The notes: generated from the sequence alone by a model not told the origin. Counted from the first letter of the stretch, positions 31,938-42,918 are shown. The stretch is 64,000 bases of DNA from Breviolum minutum Mf 1.05b.01 (GCA_000507305.1 DF241131.1:23337-87336); one strand, 5' to 3'. Numbers and translations are program-made.

Positions 31938-32040
31938 ACCAGCTTCTTCCGAGTGACCTTTTGAGTGGTTTTAAGTGACCTTTTCAGGGGTTAAGTGACC
32001 TCCATTTTTGTGATCAAAGGGTCACTTGGAAGAAGCTGGT
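31938..32040. repeat. HP-N hairpin
   Basis: ACCAGCTTCTTCCGAGTGAC to GTCACTTGGAAGAAGCTGGT. Confidence 0.9.
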
Positions 32041-32202
32041 TTATAAATTTGGTTTATGATTAACTTGTTCTTAAAAGGTGAACGGTGAACTCAAAATTGT
32101 CCGGAGATGAATTTTGTGAGTGGAGCCAACGATTTTGGGAGGCGATTTTTTGGTTGTAAAGGATTTATTTTGTTTGGAGTGATTTAAAGCCATCTGTTGG
32201 GT

Positions 32203-32319
32203 GAGGGATCCAATCACCTTCTGAGAATGGGAGCATGGAACCTAAATACCTTTCATTTCGGAGGTGATTATACACCCCTTGCTCATCATCTGAGGTTCGG
32301 TGATTGGATCCTTAGGGAT
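32203..32319. repeat. HP-G hairpin
   Basis: GAGGGATCCAATCACC to GGTGATTGGATCCTTAGGG. Confidence 0.85.
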
Positions 32320-32342
32320 AAATATACCATTCCCATGGATCC

Positions 32343-32718
32343 TTTCATGAAAATCTTCATCTCTTCATCGAGGTTTCTATGTAATGCGAGGATATCATCG
32401 AGGCTTATTGTTGCTGCGTTGCTTGGTCCGAAAAAGACAGATATGGGATCCTATAGATGGAAAGCTACACCACCAGAAAGCTGCGAAAAAATGAAGATCT
32501 ACGTGGTGGAGCCTGAGATATTTTTGGTGTGGCCACCTTTCAGCGAAAATTCTACCCATCCAACAAAGAAAACAAGATCAAGTGCAGAAAAATCTGCCAT
32601 CATTGGAATCATGGCGCGGCCTTTGGGTGCTGAAAAACAACAACCCCTCTTGGTGTTTCGGGATGACCCACAACGACAACGACAACGACGGAAAAGCTTC
32701 GCGAAAGTTGGATTCTGA
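32343..32718 (+). CDS. Probable coding region, 125 codons
   Basis: Longest clean island outside the retrotransposon. It starts after HP-G and reads SSRLIVAALLGPKKTDMGSY, ESCEKMKIYVVEPEIFLVWP and SAIIGIMARPLGAEKQQPLL, ending QRQRRKSFAKVGF and TGA. A basic C-terminus; no family recognised. Confidence 0.5.
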
Positions 32719-32799
32719 GCCGCTAACTTGAAGTTGGCAGGCTCTAAGGAGGGCACTGACTGGAAAAAGATGGGAGCAATTCGGTTTGGCCCTTTGATT

Positions 32800-32998
32800 T
32801 TGTTTGTTTGTTGTTTTTTGTTTTTTTCTGGGGGGGCGGTTTGTTTGGCTTAAATTGTTTTTTTTTTGTTTTTGTTGTTTGGTTTGTTTTTTTCTTTGTT
32901 TGTTTTTTTTTTGGGGGGGGGGTTGTTTGGTTTGTTGTCTTTTGGTTTGTTTGGTTTGTTTGTTTTTTTTTGTTTGTTTTGGGCGTGTCTTTTGTTGC
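32800..32998. repeat. G/T-rich low-complexity tract
   Basis: Runs of T broken by TTTG units and two G runs (one of about ten G). Open frames here are meaningless. Confidence 0.85.
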
Positions 32999-33093
32999 AC
33001 TTAAGGTCCTAAGGTACTTGTCGTAAACAATGAAAATATCAAGGAAAAAACCGGAGAAAAAAAAACAACCAACCAACAACCAACCTTTTCCTC

Positions 33094-33195
33094 CACGGGG
33101 AAATCGAGGGGAAAATTCACCCTCAGCAAAACCTCTATCGCCAGGTCAATCTGCAGTCCTTCTACCCGAGTCTTCCGATGCCCCGGGATTTCAGG
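33094..33195 (+). CDS. Exon-like island, strand uncertain
   Basis: The + frame NSPSAKPLSPGQSAVLLPES ends at TTTCAG|GTGGAG. The antisense frame is also open. Confidence 0.3.
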
Positions 33196-33502
33196 TGGAG
33201 AAAAATTGCATGTCATTTTTTCCGATTCTTGGGGGGATGGAACCCGGGACGGTTCCGTGATGGGATCAAATGGGGGTTACCCCTGGGGATTCTGGGTCCT
33301 TCAAATAGAACCCCTAAAGGCCTTTCGCCTCAGGAGGTGTGAAAGCGGGGAGGTGTTTTTTGCGGGTCCAGCCCCACCGATCCTCATGGTATTTCGGAAG
33401 ACTATAAGGTATATTGGTTGGTTGTTAGGGACCCGATTGCTTATTATAAACCTCAAATAACTGAGGTTTGTATGGTCCCAATGTGTGTTCTGCAAGAGGT
33501 TT

Positions 33503-33580
33503 GCAGCGTTGTTTTGTTTTGTTTTGGTTTTTGTTATGTTTTGTTTTGTGTTGTTTTTGTTTGTTTGTTTGGTTGGTTTT
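33503..33580. repeat. TTTTG-rich tract before a probable acceptor
   Basis: Repeats of GTTTT lead to TTTTCAG at 33577-33583. Confidence 0.7.
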
Positions 33581-33583
33581 CAG

Positions 33584-33670
33584 ATTGCTAGAAATTAATT
33601 CGCAACTTCTGAGCAAATCCTTGCTGTCCAGTTTCTCCAAGAGTAGTAACACTTGTTTAGCCCCGGAAGC
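33584..33670 (+). CDS. Probable exon with strong acceptor
   Basis: A T/G-rich tract ending TTTTCAG, then LLEINSQLLSKSLLSSFSKS. The antisense strand is open too. Confidence 0.33.
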
Positions 33671-33689
33671 TAATGGCTGGACACCAGAG

Positions 33690-33845
33690 GATCATGACTG
33701 GGATACGTGGTTAATAACCGTGGTGATCCTAAGTCCCCTAAGAGTTGTGGGACCCCCTTGCAAATGGCCGAACTTCATGGCTTATAAATGGGGGGAGCGG
33801 TTATTAACTACTTACAAGTCCTGGGATGATCCTCCAAGTAGGGGT
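33690..33845. repeat. HP-I hairpin
   Basis: Right arm CTGGGATGATCCTCCAAGTA; left arm shortened. Confidence 0.7.
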
Positions 33846-33899
33846 CCATCTTTCAGAGTGACAGGGCATCTTCCAGATGTTCTCACAACCTGAGCGTGG

Positions 33900-34560
33900 A
33901 TGCCAAGGATCATCCGAGATTTTTTGTTTTGCCGCAAAAATGACATGAGGACCTTATGAAAATTTATGAAAGCAAAAGATCTCATCAATTTCAATCCCCC
34001 TTCCGCGGTGAGAGCAAATTAAATCTAGGATCTCAAGCCCCTGGCATTTATTGTCATAATTTCAGGTAATTTTAGGGTTTACCCTAAACACCCAAATACT
34101 TCCTGAAGTTTGGTGTTTTAGATAGGTTTTTTGGTAGTCCAAATATCTTCTCAGGAGGTGTTTTTGGCAGTAGAGCTCCTCTTGAGATGTGGAAAATCAT
34201 TGAAACCCACTAACCACAGCATAGTAAATCACTAACCGGCAACCAACTACCAATTAAATGAGATGCTTGAACCCTGCCTTTGGACCTCAAAACCATGAAA
34301 AATGAAGGTTTTAGGCTCACAATATGGAGCCATAACCTCTAAAAATGAAAGAAACGCGGGTTCCCATGGTGCATAGTAAACCCACTGCCTGGTGATTGGA
34401 ACAGCAATGGTAACGTAACTCCTTCAGAATCGTCAACGGTGTTAGGCTTTGAGGGTTTGTAGTAAATGTGCCGGATTTGAGGGGCCGGATATAGCCATAT
34501 AAAGATAGGTGGGTGTTATCAGATATATTTTTGGATTTTCCATACTTGGGGACATGATTC
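33900..34560. other. Unassigned DNA with decayed HP-L fragments
   Basis: Around 34085-34170 there are words of HP-L. Otherwise no exon with good support. Confidence 0.35.
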
Positions 34561-34581
34561 ATCTTGTTTTACATTCTGACA

Positions 34582-34797
34582 TTCTGGTAAACTAACGTAG
34601 CACGTTGGAAAATGGATCCTGAATGAAGATCTATTATTAATATATTGAAATTGGGACATATTCCAGCCAACTACTAGTTACCCTCCCTGAAACTAACATA
34701 GCACCTGAAAATGGTGGTTACCAATAGGAATCTCCTTTTCCAGGGGTCCATTTTCAGGTGCTACGTTAGTTTCAGGGAGGGTAGTTTATCAGAGGGT
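34582..34797. repeat. HP-C hairpin interrupted by HP-D
   Basis: Left arm TTCTGGTAAACTAACG and right arm TAGTTTATCAGAGGG are separated by a complete HP-D (34679-34783). Confidence 0.75.
34679..34783. repeat. HP-D hairpin nested in HP-C
   Basis: TACCCTCCCTGAAACTAACA to TTAGTTTCAGGGAGGGTA, almost perfect; younger than its host HP-C. Confidence 0.85.
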
Positions 34798-35123
34798 CAT
34801 ATTTTTTAAGAAAGGGGTGGGTTGGAACCCGCACTTGGCATATGGGAGTCCAACCGGCCACCATTTTGTTGGTCCGGTTGGTGGTAACGAGTTTCACTAC
34901 ATTGGAATAATAATGTAAGCTTTATCATCATCCAAAAGGAACCTTGTCATTTTAAAATGGTGGGATGCCGTTCCAGGGTGTGTTTTATATATACATATAA
35001 TGTTTGCTAAAGTTACAAACCAGAAAACCAACAAACCACCCTCCAAAAGCCCAACTTGCCCTTTAACCCATTTTAGACTTCTACGGATGTGTTTCAACAC
35101 CTGTTATTTGTTTTCCTTCCCCG

Positions 35124-35214
35124 AGGTTGGCTTTGGATGAAGACTTGTTGCAACGCATTCGAGTACCTTCGGCTGCATGGAGTTTGTCTCCTTGCCCCAA
35201 TCACCAGACATGTA
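35124..35214 (+). CDS. Probable exon
   Basis: Reads LALDEDLLQRIRVPSAAWSL, then SPCPNHQTCK. A decayed HP-G copy follows. Confidence 0.42.
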
Positions 35215-35327
35215 AAAACACAGTACCTGCCCTAGTAATCCTGGCTCACTGAAATTTTGACTGGGAGGATGGATCTCCAAATACTATTGGTTTCGCAGGT
35301 CGCCGAAAAGGTTTTGTGGAAAACAGC

Positions 35328-35460
35328 AAGATGGGTCCCTACTATAGACATAAACTATGGAGTTACAACTAAAATCTAAATGACCTTTTTAAATTGGTAA
35401 CCGGGTTTACAATCCTTTGAGAATGGAGTTGCAACCCTACTTCTAAGGGTCCCATCTTGC
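35328..35460. repeat. HP-J hairpin
   Basis: GCAAGATGGGTCCCTACTAT to CTAAGGGTCCCATCTTGC. Confidence 0.75.
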
Positions 35461-35589
35461 AGTGCCTAGAAACAAAAAGGGTGGACTTTTTGTGTCAAGC
35501 CTCAGGTATTTTCCATGACAAGAAAACTGTTCAATCCCATAGGATCAATATACGACATTTAGTTGATGTTTATGGTTATGAATTTTTCC

Positions 35590-35692
35590 ATGGGCCCCTA
35601 AAACCTACCTGTTTTGAGGTTTTTATGGTAAAAAAACTGGTTTTTAGGTGGCCAAAACCTTTATTTTTCATGGTTTTGGGGGCTCATGGTAT
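35590..35692. repeat. HP-T element
   Basis: CCCCTAAAACCTACCTGTTT with GTTTTTAGGTGGCCAAAACC; very like 43240-43334. Confidence 0.75.
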
Positions 35693-36144
35693 AAGTAAGC
35701 AAACATAGCATAGGTTGATCCTATGGGAATGGACATCCTTTGGAAATGGTTTTTATTTTCCACTTGCAAACCCACCGCCTTATAAGGGTTATAGACTTTG
35801 AGCAGCAAGTAGTGATAGGTGGATATTGCCTTCTGCTTATACCACGTTCTTTCATAGCCAAAAAACATCCATGAGAACCCTTTTCGAAGTGGTGGTTTTC
35901 AAGATCGTGTCTTCTTATTTACTCTCGTTTCGGTGGGGTATGATCCATTTTGTTCATTTGATTCATATTCATATTCGTATATATTTGCTAGCTCACCCAC
36001 AAGCGAGCTGTGCAATAACAAAATGAATCCGTAGCTTCATGAGGAATGAAAATGGAGAATCCTAGGATGAGTTCTTGAAGAAAACTGTTGCATTAGAACT
36101 TGTTTCTGGATGGTTTGCAGGGGCATGGAGTGTTTTTGAGTATA

Positions 36145-36268
36145 TTTACCCTGGGCTTCCAACACCATTAAAATAATGGTTGACCCAATTCGATGATTAA
36201 AACCCTTAGGTAAGCAATGGGGGTTATATTAACACCCATTGTTTTAATGGTGGTTGGAATCCCAGGGT
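36145..36268. repeat. HP-M hairpin
   Basis: ACCCTGGGCTTCCAACACCA to GGTGGTTGGAATCCCAGGG; very similar to 44760-44882. Confidence 0.85.
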
Positions 36269-36436
36269 TTATATATTCACATATTTCTTCGTGTGTTTCT
36301 TGTATTTTTGCAATACACGTTTCAATAACATTTCACATGGGAGAGACATAGTAGGTTGTGGTGGTTTCAAAGGGTTGACAGTTGTCAAAGTCTCAAATCC
36401 AACCCCCAGATGAAAGAGTTGCGATGTTTAACTTGG

Positions 36437-36962
36437 CCGGGTCCATTACTTTCTCCACCCATCACCCATCCACCCTCCACCTTCCACCTCTCCACCCTCC
36501 ACCTCCACCCCCTCCACTCTCCACCCTCCATCCCTCTGTATCCTCCACCCACTATACACCCTCCACCCTTCATCTCCACCCTTCCACCCTCCATCCCTTG
36601 ATCCTCCACCCAGTTTGCATCTCCACCCTCAACCCCCCTCCACCCTCCGCCCTCCACCGCCTCCACCCACTACACGCCCTTTACCTTGCACACCCCCCAC
36701 CCCTCCATCCACCATCCATTATTCATCTTCTCCAGCCTCCACCCTCCACCCTCTCCACCCTCTCCACCCTCCACCTCCACCCCTTCCACTCTCCACCTTC
36801 CACCTTCCATCCCTCCTACCCAAACCCTCCACCCTTCATCTCCACCCTTCATCTCCACCCTTCCACCCTCCACCTCCACCCTCCATCCCTTGATCCTCCA
36901 CCCACTATGCACCGTCCGCCCTTATCTCCACCCTTCCACCATCCATCCCTTGATCCTCCAGA
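36437..36962. repeat. Degenerate CCACCCT/CTCCA pyrimidine-rich array, about 525 bp
   Basis: Irregular repeats of CTCCACCCTCCA-like units, almost purine-free on the + strand. Long His/Pro/Ser or Gly/Glu frames here are artefacts of composition. It abuts the coding island at 36962. Confidence 0.9.
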
Positions 36963-37415
36963 TTTGTTTTGACGAGTTCAGTGACAGTGGCACGGTCGAT
37001 GCTGATGCTGTGAAAATACTTTTGTATCGTGACGAGCCTGGCAGGAAGGAGAGTCGAGGCAACCGTGTTGGCCAGGTATAGCGGTGCACAGGTGGGAGAC
37101 AGACTTTCAGCGCCGGCATCATATTCGTTGAGTCTGATGCGAAGAGACTTCGGAAATATCGTGAAGATTTATACAATGTCGACGGGATCCTGCCAGGATG
37201 AATTTCATTGCAGTGAATTGATCCCTGGGGCGATTGCAGCTTCTGCACAGCGGCGGAACCTGTGTGAGGTGGCCTCGGATCAACAAGTCGTCTTTGAGGA
37301 GGACTGCGCTCCCTCCCACATCGGCGACAATGACTGCCACACATTGCTACACAAAAGCAACGGGATTGCAGGCTCGAAGAGTCAAGGCTTTGCGAGACGC
37401 GCATCTAGGGTGTAA
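36962..37415 (+). CDS. GC-rich coding island, several possible exons
   Basis: 450 bp without hairpins, after a CT-rich array. Readings include DEFSDSGTVDADAVKILLYR up to a CCAG|GTATAG donor, IIFVESDAKRLRKYREDLYN up to CCAG|GATG, and EVASDQQVVFEEDCAPSHIG to a stop. Frames differ, so it is split by short introns or damaged. Confidence 0.4.
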
Positions 37416-38059
37416 GGTGAAGAGTTGGAGAAGAGAGTAGCCTACGCATATCTACCCAGATGTTTAAAAATCTTGCTGGGCCTTCCCCAAGGCTGTCGGG
37501 GGTAGTCTAAAAAGTCTGTCTATTTTATTATTTAAATAGCCGGATGTTTAAATGGCGGCGCCGTACGTGGAACTTGTGTGTCCTTAAACCCTTCAAAATA
37601 AGGCCCTTTCTAATCAAAACAAGGGTCACTTGGGTTGCAGGTATATATAAATAAAGATGGTGTATGTATGAAACGTATATATATATATATATATATGTGC
37701 AGAAAAAATCCAGGGATCACAGATATATTCCCACCATTTGGCTATGAAAAAGTGTGCAAGATGAATCAACGTATGTAACATCTGTAAGTATACATGGCTC
37801 TTCTTTTTACATACGGAAGTTGTTTTTCAGCTCCCAGAAGAAATGGTGCTCGAAAGGAATGCGACATTAAGGACCCACAAAACACCTACACCCATGTTGA
37901 GTAGTTCTTGCAATTATCCAGGTAGTTTTCCCTTCGCCATCACGCAGGCTAAAACCAGCAACCGTCTTACGGTATGAGCCTCAGAGGGGTGGAACGAAAA
38001 GCATCTTAACCGTGCCAGAAGAACGTTGAACATTAAACAAAACATGATTGTTTGGATTA

Positions 38060-38168
38060 TCCCTAAGGATCCAGATATATCCTAAGAAAGGGAATTCTGT
38101 ATTCCGATTCTGGGGATAGGATTGGAACCCTTTATCCGATTCTGGGGAGGTGTCTGGATTTTTAGGGT
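38060..38168. repeat. HP-F hairpin
   Basis: ATCCCTAAGGATCCAGATAT to GTGTCTGGATTTTTAGGG. Confidence 0.75.
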
Positions 38169-38460
38169 AATTTGTTGGGGATTATATTGCTTCATGGTAT
38201 TACATAATAGTGTCCTTTTTTTGGATAGGACTCCCTCTTGAAACCAATCACTAAAATTGCATGAACTACAACTGCTGGTGGAAGAGTGAAGTCTTCCTGT
38301 TAGTAGCAAGACATTCCAAAAATTTTTTGAAGTGATCAGCTTCCAACTCTCAAATTTTGGTTTTCGATGTTAGTTGTAGGGATCGTGACTGTAAAATCAA
38401 ATGCTTGTGGCTCTGGTTGAAGATTTTTTAATGCTGTTCGTTTTTCACTGTGGGTTTTGG

Positions 38461-38604
38461 ACCAACGGATTTGTCCATATAGGTCAGCTGGTGGGGTTTA
38501 TACTAAGACTTGGTGAAACACCCGCAGGTGTGAAAGGGCCACGAATGAATGTTCATCTTACCTGGCCAACATGCAAACAAAAACCTATCATTTCCATACG
38601 CTGA
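38461..38604 (+). CDS. Exon-like island
   Basis: Reads IGQLVGFILRLGETPAGVKG and PRMNVHLTWPTCKQKPIISI to TGA. Confidence 0.3.
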   Translation, partial: TNGFVHIGQLVGFILRLGETPAGVKGPRMNVHLTWPTCKQKPIISIR

Positions 38605-38630
38605 AAACCAATCAAAGGTGAGGCAAGGCG

Positions 38631-38880
38631 GTGAATGACAATTTGTTGCAATGCGTTTGCTATCGCTATATGACTGCTTTGCTATTCCTACGTTCATCCT
38701 TTCCTGGCCTTGAGGTGAAGGGTTATATCAAGGCTTTGCGTTACATCTTTGCCAAGAGTAGCGAGAAGTGTTTGGCCCGGCGTCCTGGAAATGGATGGCA
38801 TTTAAGCATCACCATTAGGGGGGTTTTAAGCATCACCATTAGGGGGGTTGGAATGGTGGGAATTCACCTTGTTTCGTGAT
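38631..38880 (+). CDS. Probable exon with an internal 24-bp tandem repeat
   Basis: Reads DNLLQCVCYRYMTALLFLRS, GLEVKGYIKALRYIFAKSSE, KCLARRPGNGWH, then a duplicated LSITIRGV from two 24-bp units at 38801-38848, to TGA. Confidence 0.45.
38801..38848. repeat. 24-bp tandem duplication, two units
   Basis: TTTAAGCATCACCATTAGGG plus GGGT, twice without change; in frame in the exon at 38631. Confidence 0.9.
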
Positions 38881-39017
38881 GTCTGTAGGGAGAATTCTTG
38901 GTTAAAAAAAACATCGGGGCCCGACCAGTTCCCGTAGAAGACACAGCTACCAAAAAGTGGTCACACGTAAGGTTTCATCTCCCCACTGAAATCTCTTTGA
39001 TTCAGGTTTAGGAATTA

Positions 39018-39142
39018 GTCTCCCTAAAACTAACAGCTAAAGCACCAGAAAATGGATGGTTTCTTCAAGCGTGAAATATTTTCCTTTTGGGGCATTTTGG
39101 GCCTATTTTCAATGGCTTTTGCTGTTATTTTCCGGGAAGGTA
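39018..39142. repeat. HP-D-like hairpin
   Basis: Resembles the intronic copy at 11782 (TTCCTTTTGGGGCATTTTGG core). Confidence 0.65.
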
Positions 39143-39523
39143 TAGTCGGTGGATTGTCATTTGCCCAGATTGATGAATCCAATGGCATTCTTTCAACAGT
39201 TTTTGTTGGGAATGATGAGCAGTGAGAAAAAACAACATTTATATTTACTGTACCAACAGTTGCCAGTAGGTTAGGCTCAAGGGGCTGAAGAGCTAGGAAT
39301 AGTACCCCAACCAGTAAGTGGGTTCCCGGTAGATTTCTTTGGAAACATGTTTAAGCGCAGTAAAGCTTACATTCATCAGCCTAAGTGTTTGTTGCGGGTA
39401 GTTGTAACAGATGAACACCTAGGGTATCATGCTATACTGTCATAGTTAGCTAACGACAAACACCTGCAAAAAACAACTCAGTGGAGTTGCAAAAATTCAG
39501 TGGTTACTAATTATATAAGATTA

Positions 39524-39634
39524 CTGGGTGGTGGTTTCAAATAATGTTTTATCTTTATCCTTATTTATTTGGGGAAATGATCCAAATTGACTTGCGCATA
39601 TTTCTTGACATGGGTTGAAACCAACCACCAACCC
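39524..39634. repeat. HP-A hairpin
   Basis: CTGGGTGGTGGTTTCAAA to TTGAAACCAACCACCAACC. Confidence 0.75.
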
Positions 39635-39719
39635 ATCTGAGGCCATGAATGCTTGCAACCTCAGCTGAAGCTGAATAAGGATGGTGAAGCTGTTGAGGAT
39701 GTTAAGATATAAAATTGCT

Positions 39720-39790
39720 AGGTACTGTAAATTTATCTACCTACATTTGGTTGATTTATATGGCAAATTTACAGGTAAATACCATACATG
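39720..39790. repeat. HP-E hairpin
   Basis: CTACATTTGGTTGATTTATA core; right end CCATACATGGATCC. Confidence 0.65.
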
Positions 39791-40168
39791 GATCCTCTGG
39801 TTAATATTTGGGAGTCGGAGGATGTTTTTGAAATCATCTCAAGACGTGTTTTTTGTTCGCAAGTGAACAGTGTTCAGAAGTCCAAGTGATGTTTTTTCAA
39901 GATGAAAGTTAGCTTTACTTTGAAGACCCAAGTAGGGAATCGTACTGACTGGAATGGGCCTTTGGTGGTAATATCATATGATATTTATCTAACACGCAAT
40001 TTTACTCCTTACCGTAAGTTGGCTGCTGTCCATTGTCATGGACGCTGAGAAGGTAGCTATGATGCATTTGTTCATTTTGTTCCCTCAAAAAATGCCTAAG
40101 CATCAACAATCACTGAGTACGTAGATTCAGTTCCGTTTCCATTCCAGTATTCCATTATTGTAAGAGAG

Positions 40169-40381
40169 ATGTTTACCTTCTCCGAGATGACTTCTATACT
40201 TAAATTGGACGTCACCTTAAGACTTGCAGTTGAAAACAACACTTATATAACCCTTGGCGTTTCGGACCTCGTTTTTTTTCGCCAATCTGACTCCCTCATG
40301 GTAGGATTTAGGGAGAAAATGGTTCGCCAATCTTTGGAGGAAGAAATGGTTGGCTTGGTGAAGGGAAAGGTAGAAATCTGA
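40169..40381 (+). CDS. Probable coding region
   Basis: Reads LKLDVTLRLAVENNTYITLG and DSLMVGFREKMVRQSLEEEM, ending VGLVKGKVEI and TGA. No family recognised. Confidence 0.4.
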   Translation: MFTFSEMTSILKLDVTLRLAVENNTYITLGVSDLVFFRQSDSLMVGFREKMVRQSLEEEMVGLVKGKVEI

Positions 40382-40604
40382 CAGTTGGGGAATGCATCAC
40401 CGCAGGATTGTTTAACCAAAATACCACAGAGGGGCGTTCGGATCAGATTCTTACTTGGCCAATGGCTACACTTTAAACTTTTTGGGATTACATCTTTATA
40501 GTAGAGAAATAATAAAGTTCAAATGTTTATTTCAGGGTCCGTTGGCTAAGTGAGGATTATAGTTGCAAGATGTGTGGAAGATTACTCAATGAATGTTTCC
40601 CATA

Positions 40605-40691
40605 GCATCCATGTATGGTACATTTACCTACATTTACCATAAAAATCAACCAAATGTAGGTAAATATACTTACTATACATGGATTGATTGG
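40605..40691. repeat. HP-E hairpin
   Basis: GCATCCATGTATGGTACATT to TACTATACATGGAT. Confidence 0.75.
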
Positions 40692-40699
40692 GTTTGTTT

Positions 40700-40920
40700 T
40701 CCAAAACATCCATTCTTTTTGGTTGAAAACGTCCACAAAATCACTGGGCGACATCGTTCCGGTAAAACCTTGAGGTTTTTGCCCTTGATGAGTTCCGAGC
40801 TGAGGTTCATGAAAGGGTGGGAAGATCCCGTACCAATCATTGAGGACGCTAGGTGGTTTCAAATATATGAGCCTCATAAAAATTGCAAGGCATTCAGGCG
40901 CAACACATTCTTCATCACTT
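40700..40920 (+). CDS. Exon-like island, strand uncertain
   Basis: The + frame reads PLMSSELRFMKGWEDPVPII and EDARWFQIYEPHKNCKAFRR. The - strand is open for over 100 codons, so strand is uncertain. Confidence 0.33.
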
Positions 40921-41118
40921 GACGATCTATTCGCGAAACGAACCATCCACTACTCCGTCCCCTTGCAGCATTTTCTTGTTTTTTCGGTCACTCAGAAAAC
41001 CGGTGGGCCGTAGCTCACATGAGCTGTAAAAAAAAATGCTAACATTCTTGAAAGAACGTCAGGTGGAGAATCGGGGGCTTAGTAAGAGTTCTGAATGAGA
41101 TGATCCTCCTCACATATG

Positions 41119-41217
41119 GGTGTTTCCGAAAATAGGGGTACCCCCAAATCATCTATTTTAATAGGGTTTTCGATTATAAACCATCCATTTTTGGGTACCT
41201 CCATTTTTGGAAACACC
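41119..41217. repeat. HP-B hairpin
   Basis: GGTGTTTCC to GGAAACACC, bracketed by CATATG at 41113-41118 and 41218-41223. As CATATG is self-complementary it may be part of the arm. Confidence 0.8.
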
Positions 41218-41223
41218 CATATG

Positions 41224-41395
41224 ATGTTGTGCACTTGGGACCCAGTGGTATTACTCTTTCTTCATCCTCAAAACTGGCACAAAGTGACCCGTTAGCGCTG
41301 CTTCAGCCAGCCTTGGAACGTCTCATCTCAGTTGAATTGTCCTTAAAACCGCCTTTTTTGATTCCTTTTTCAATCTTATTTGCTGTGCATTGAGA
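41224..41395 (+). CDS. Probable exon after an HP-B element
   Basis: Reads LGPSGITLSSSSKLAQSDPL and ALLQPALERLISVELS to TGA. The frame continues from IGGLVRVLNEMILLTY on the left (41059-41117) if HP-B and one CATATG are removed. Confidence 0.42.
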
Positions 41396-41434
41396 CAGTT
41401 CTGCTGATAACTTGAAGGGTGGATCGGTTGTTCA

Positions 41435-41653
41435 ACTGTTCAACAAACACTTATAGAGAACTTAGACCTCGTGGAGCATCCAAATCCCACAGTCATTTTG
41501 GCGTATATTGTTTGCAATCAACGTAACTTCGACTTGTCTTTCTTATCGTTGAGCAGTGTGCAGAGAGAGGATGATTTCAGTTCACGCTCCACCAATGGAA
41601 TATTTGACACAAAATCATCTCCCCTCCAAAGCATTTTCCACCAAAATGGCTGA
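41435..41653 (+). CDS. Probable coding region
   Basis: Reads VQQTLIENLDLVEHPNPTVI, LAYIVCNQRNFDLSFLSLSS and VQREDDFSSRSTNGIF to TGA. Helical, Leu-rich composition; no firm family. Confidence 0.45.
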   Translation, partial: TVQQTLIENLDLVEHPNPTVILAYIVCNQRNFDLSFLSLSSVQREDDFSSRSTNGIFDTKSSPLQSIFHQNG

Positions 41654-41919
41654 GTTTTCTTACTAAATTCTCAAAACTCCCCGTTCTGGTTTCTTTTTGC
41701 AGCTCTCAAACTTCCCAGAACCAAAAAAAACTTCTTAGAAACGTTGAAATCATTTTTGGTTTGCTTGATGAGTTGTTGCCAGGGCTATGGTGATTGGGGT
41801 TTGGGTTTCTCAGAATTTGCTTCGTGTCGTTGAGCAAGGCGGCGTTACGACCTTGAAAGTTTTGGAAAACATACCACTCAAGATGGTGAAATATCCCAAG
41901 ATGATACTGTTCATGCATC

Positions 41920-42025
41920 AGAAATCCTGCTTGCGCACCAGTTGATGTTGGTAGTTTGTTTCATTATTTATAGGGTTTTGGCCATCTCAGGTGGTTGTTT
42001 GGGATTTCTTCCATCAACAGTAGTA
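41920..42025. repeat. HP-O hairpin
   Basis: CAGAAATCCTGC to GTTGTTTGGGATTTCTTCC. Confidence 0.7.
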
Positions 42026-42104
42026 CCACCCAAATCAGTGGTTTTCGAAAATTAGTGGGTCATAGAAATTGAGAAAAGTCTGGCAGGATTTCGATTTAAT
42101 TGGG

Positions 42105-42266
42105 GTGATCCTCCAAGTAGAAAATGATGCTACCCTGGTTTACTTCATGCTCGGTAGAAGTATGAATCCACCATGGTTTTTGAAGATAGATGTGAGCTGT
42201 CATGCATCGGATGAACTCATTTGGAGGATTGCTAAGAAAGAAACTACAAGCAACAAACGTACATGA
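42105..42266 (+). CDS. Exon-like island, frame uncertain
   Basis: One frame reads LQVENDATLVYFMLGRSMNP and KIDVSCHASDELIWRIAKKE to TGA; overlapping frames are also open. Confidence 0.3.
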   Translation: MILQVENDATLVYFMLGRSMNPPWFLKIDVSCHASDELIWRIAKKETTSNKRT

Positions 42267-42816
42267 GGTTTCAAAAGTATGCGTAAATTGGCTATCCTGT
42301 GCTGTTGGGGGAGCGATAAGGGTCGCCAGGGATGATGTATTTTCCACAAAAAATAAGAGGTATTTGGAACCCCAGAATCCTCAAATCACAGGGTAGTTGG
42401 GTAAACCAAATATAGCATTGGTCTTCTCGAAAGTTATTACCTATGTTTCATATCAGACTTATCATTGCCACTTCATTGCCCGCCCTATGATATCATTTCT
42501 CTTCTGGCATACGGATTCTTTCATGCTTATTTCCGGACCCTTACTCAACCAACTAAAAGTTTATTCCAAGGGCCGATGTGGCCACTTCTGCATTCTCTCA
42601 CTAGTAAAGTATGATTTATATACACGTATGATATTTTTCAGCGGATATCCAAAATGGTGTTGAATATATCACTTCTTTTAAATCAGGATATTTTGGGTAT
42701 TTATGTCAAATCTCAGCGGGGTATCTTTTGTCCACGTTTATGAGGAACTCTTATTCCCTCATACTAAGCAGCCGAAAAAAAACATGGGAGTTGAAAACAT
42801 ATTTGAAGAAATAGTG

Positions 42817-42918
42817 CTCTTTCTCCCATAATCATTGAAGTGGAAGATGGCTATATTTGAAAGGTAACTACTATTGGAGGGACCCATCTTTGACTTCCAT
42901 GATTATGGGAAGGAAGTG
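42817..42918. repeat. HP-Q hairpin
   Basis: CTCTTTCTCCCATAATCATT to CATGATTATGGGAAGGAAG. Confidence 0.8.

Noticed and set aside
32578..33079. Minus-strand frames rich in Lys/Gln/Thr
   Set aside because: They translate the low-complexity G/T tract.
36385..36972. Long open frames rich in Pro/His/Ser or Gly/Glu
   Set aside because: Artefacts of the pyrimidine-rich array.
39270..39285. GGCTCAAG resembling the spliced leader end
   Set aside because: Only eight bases match; expected by chance about once in a window of this size.
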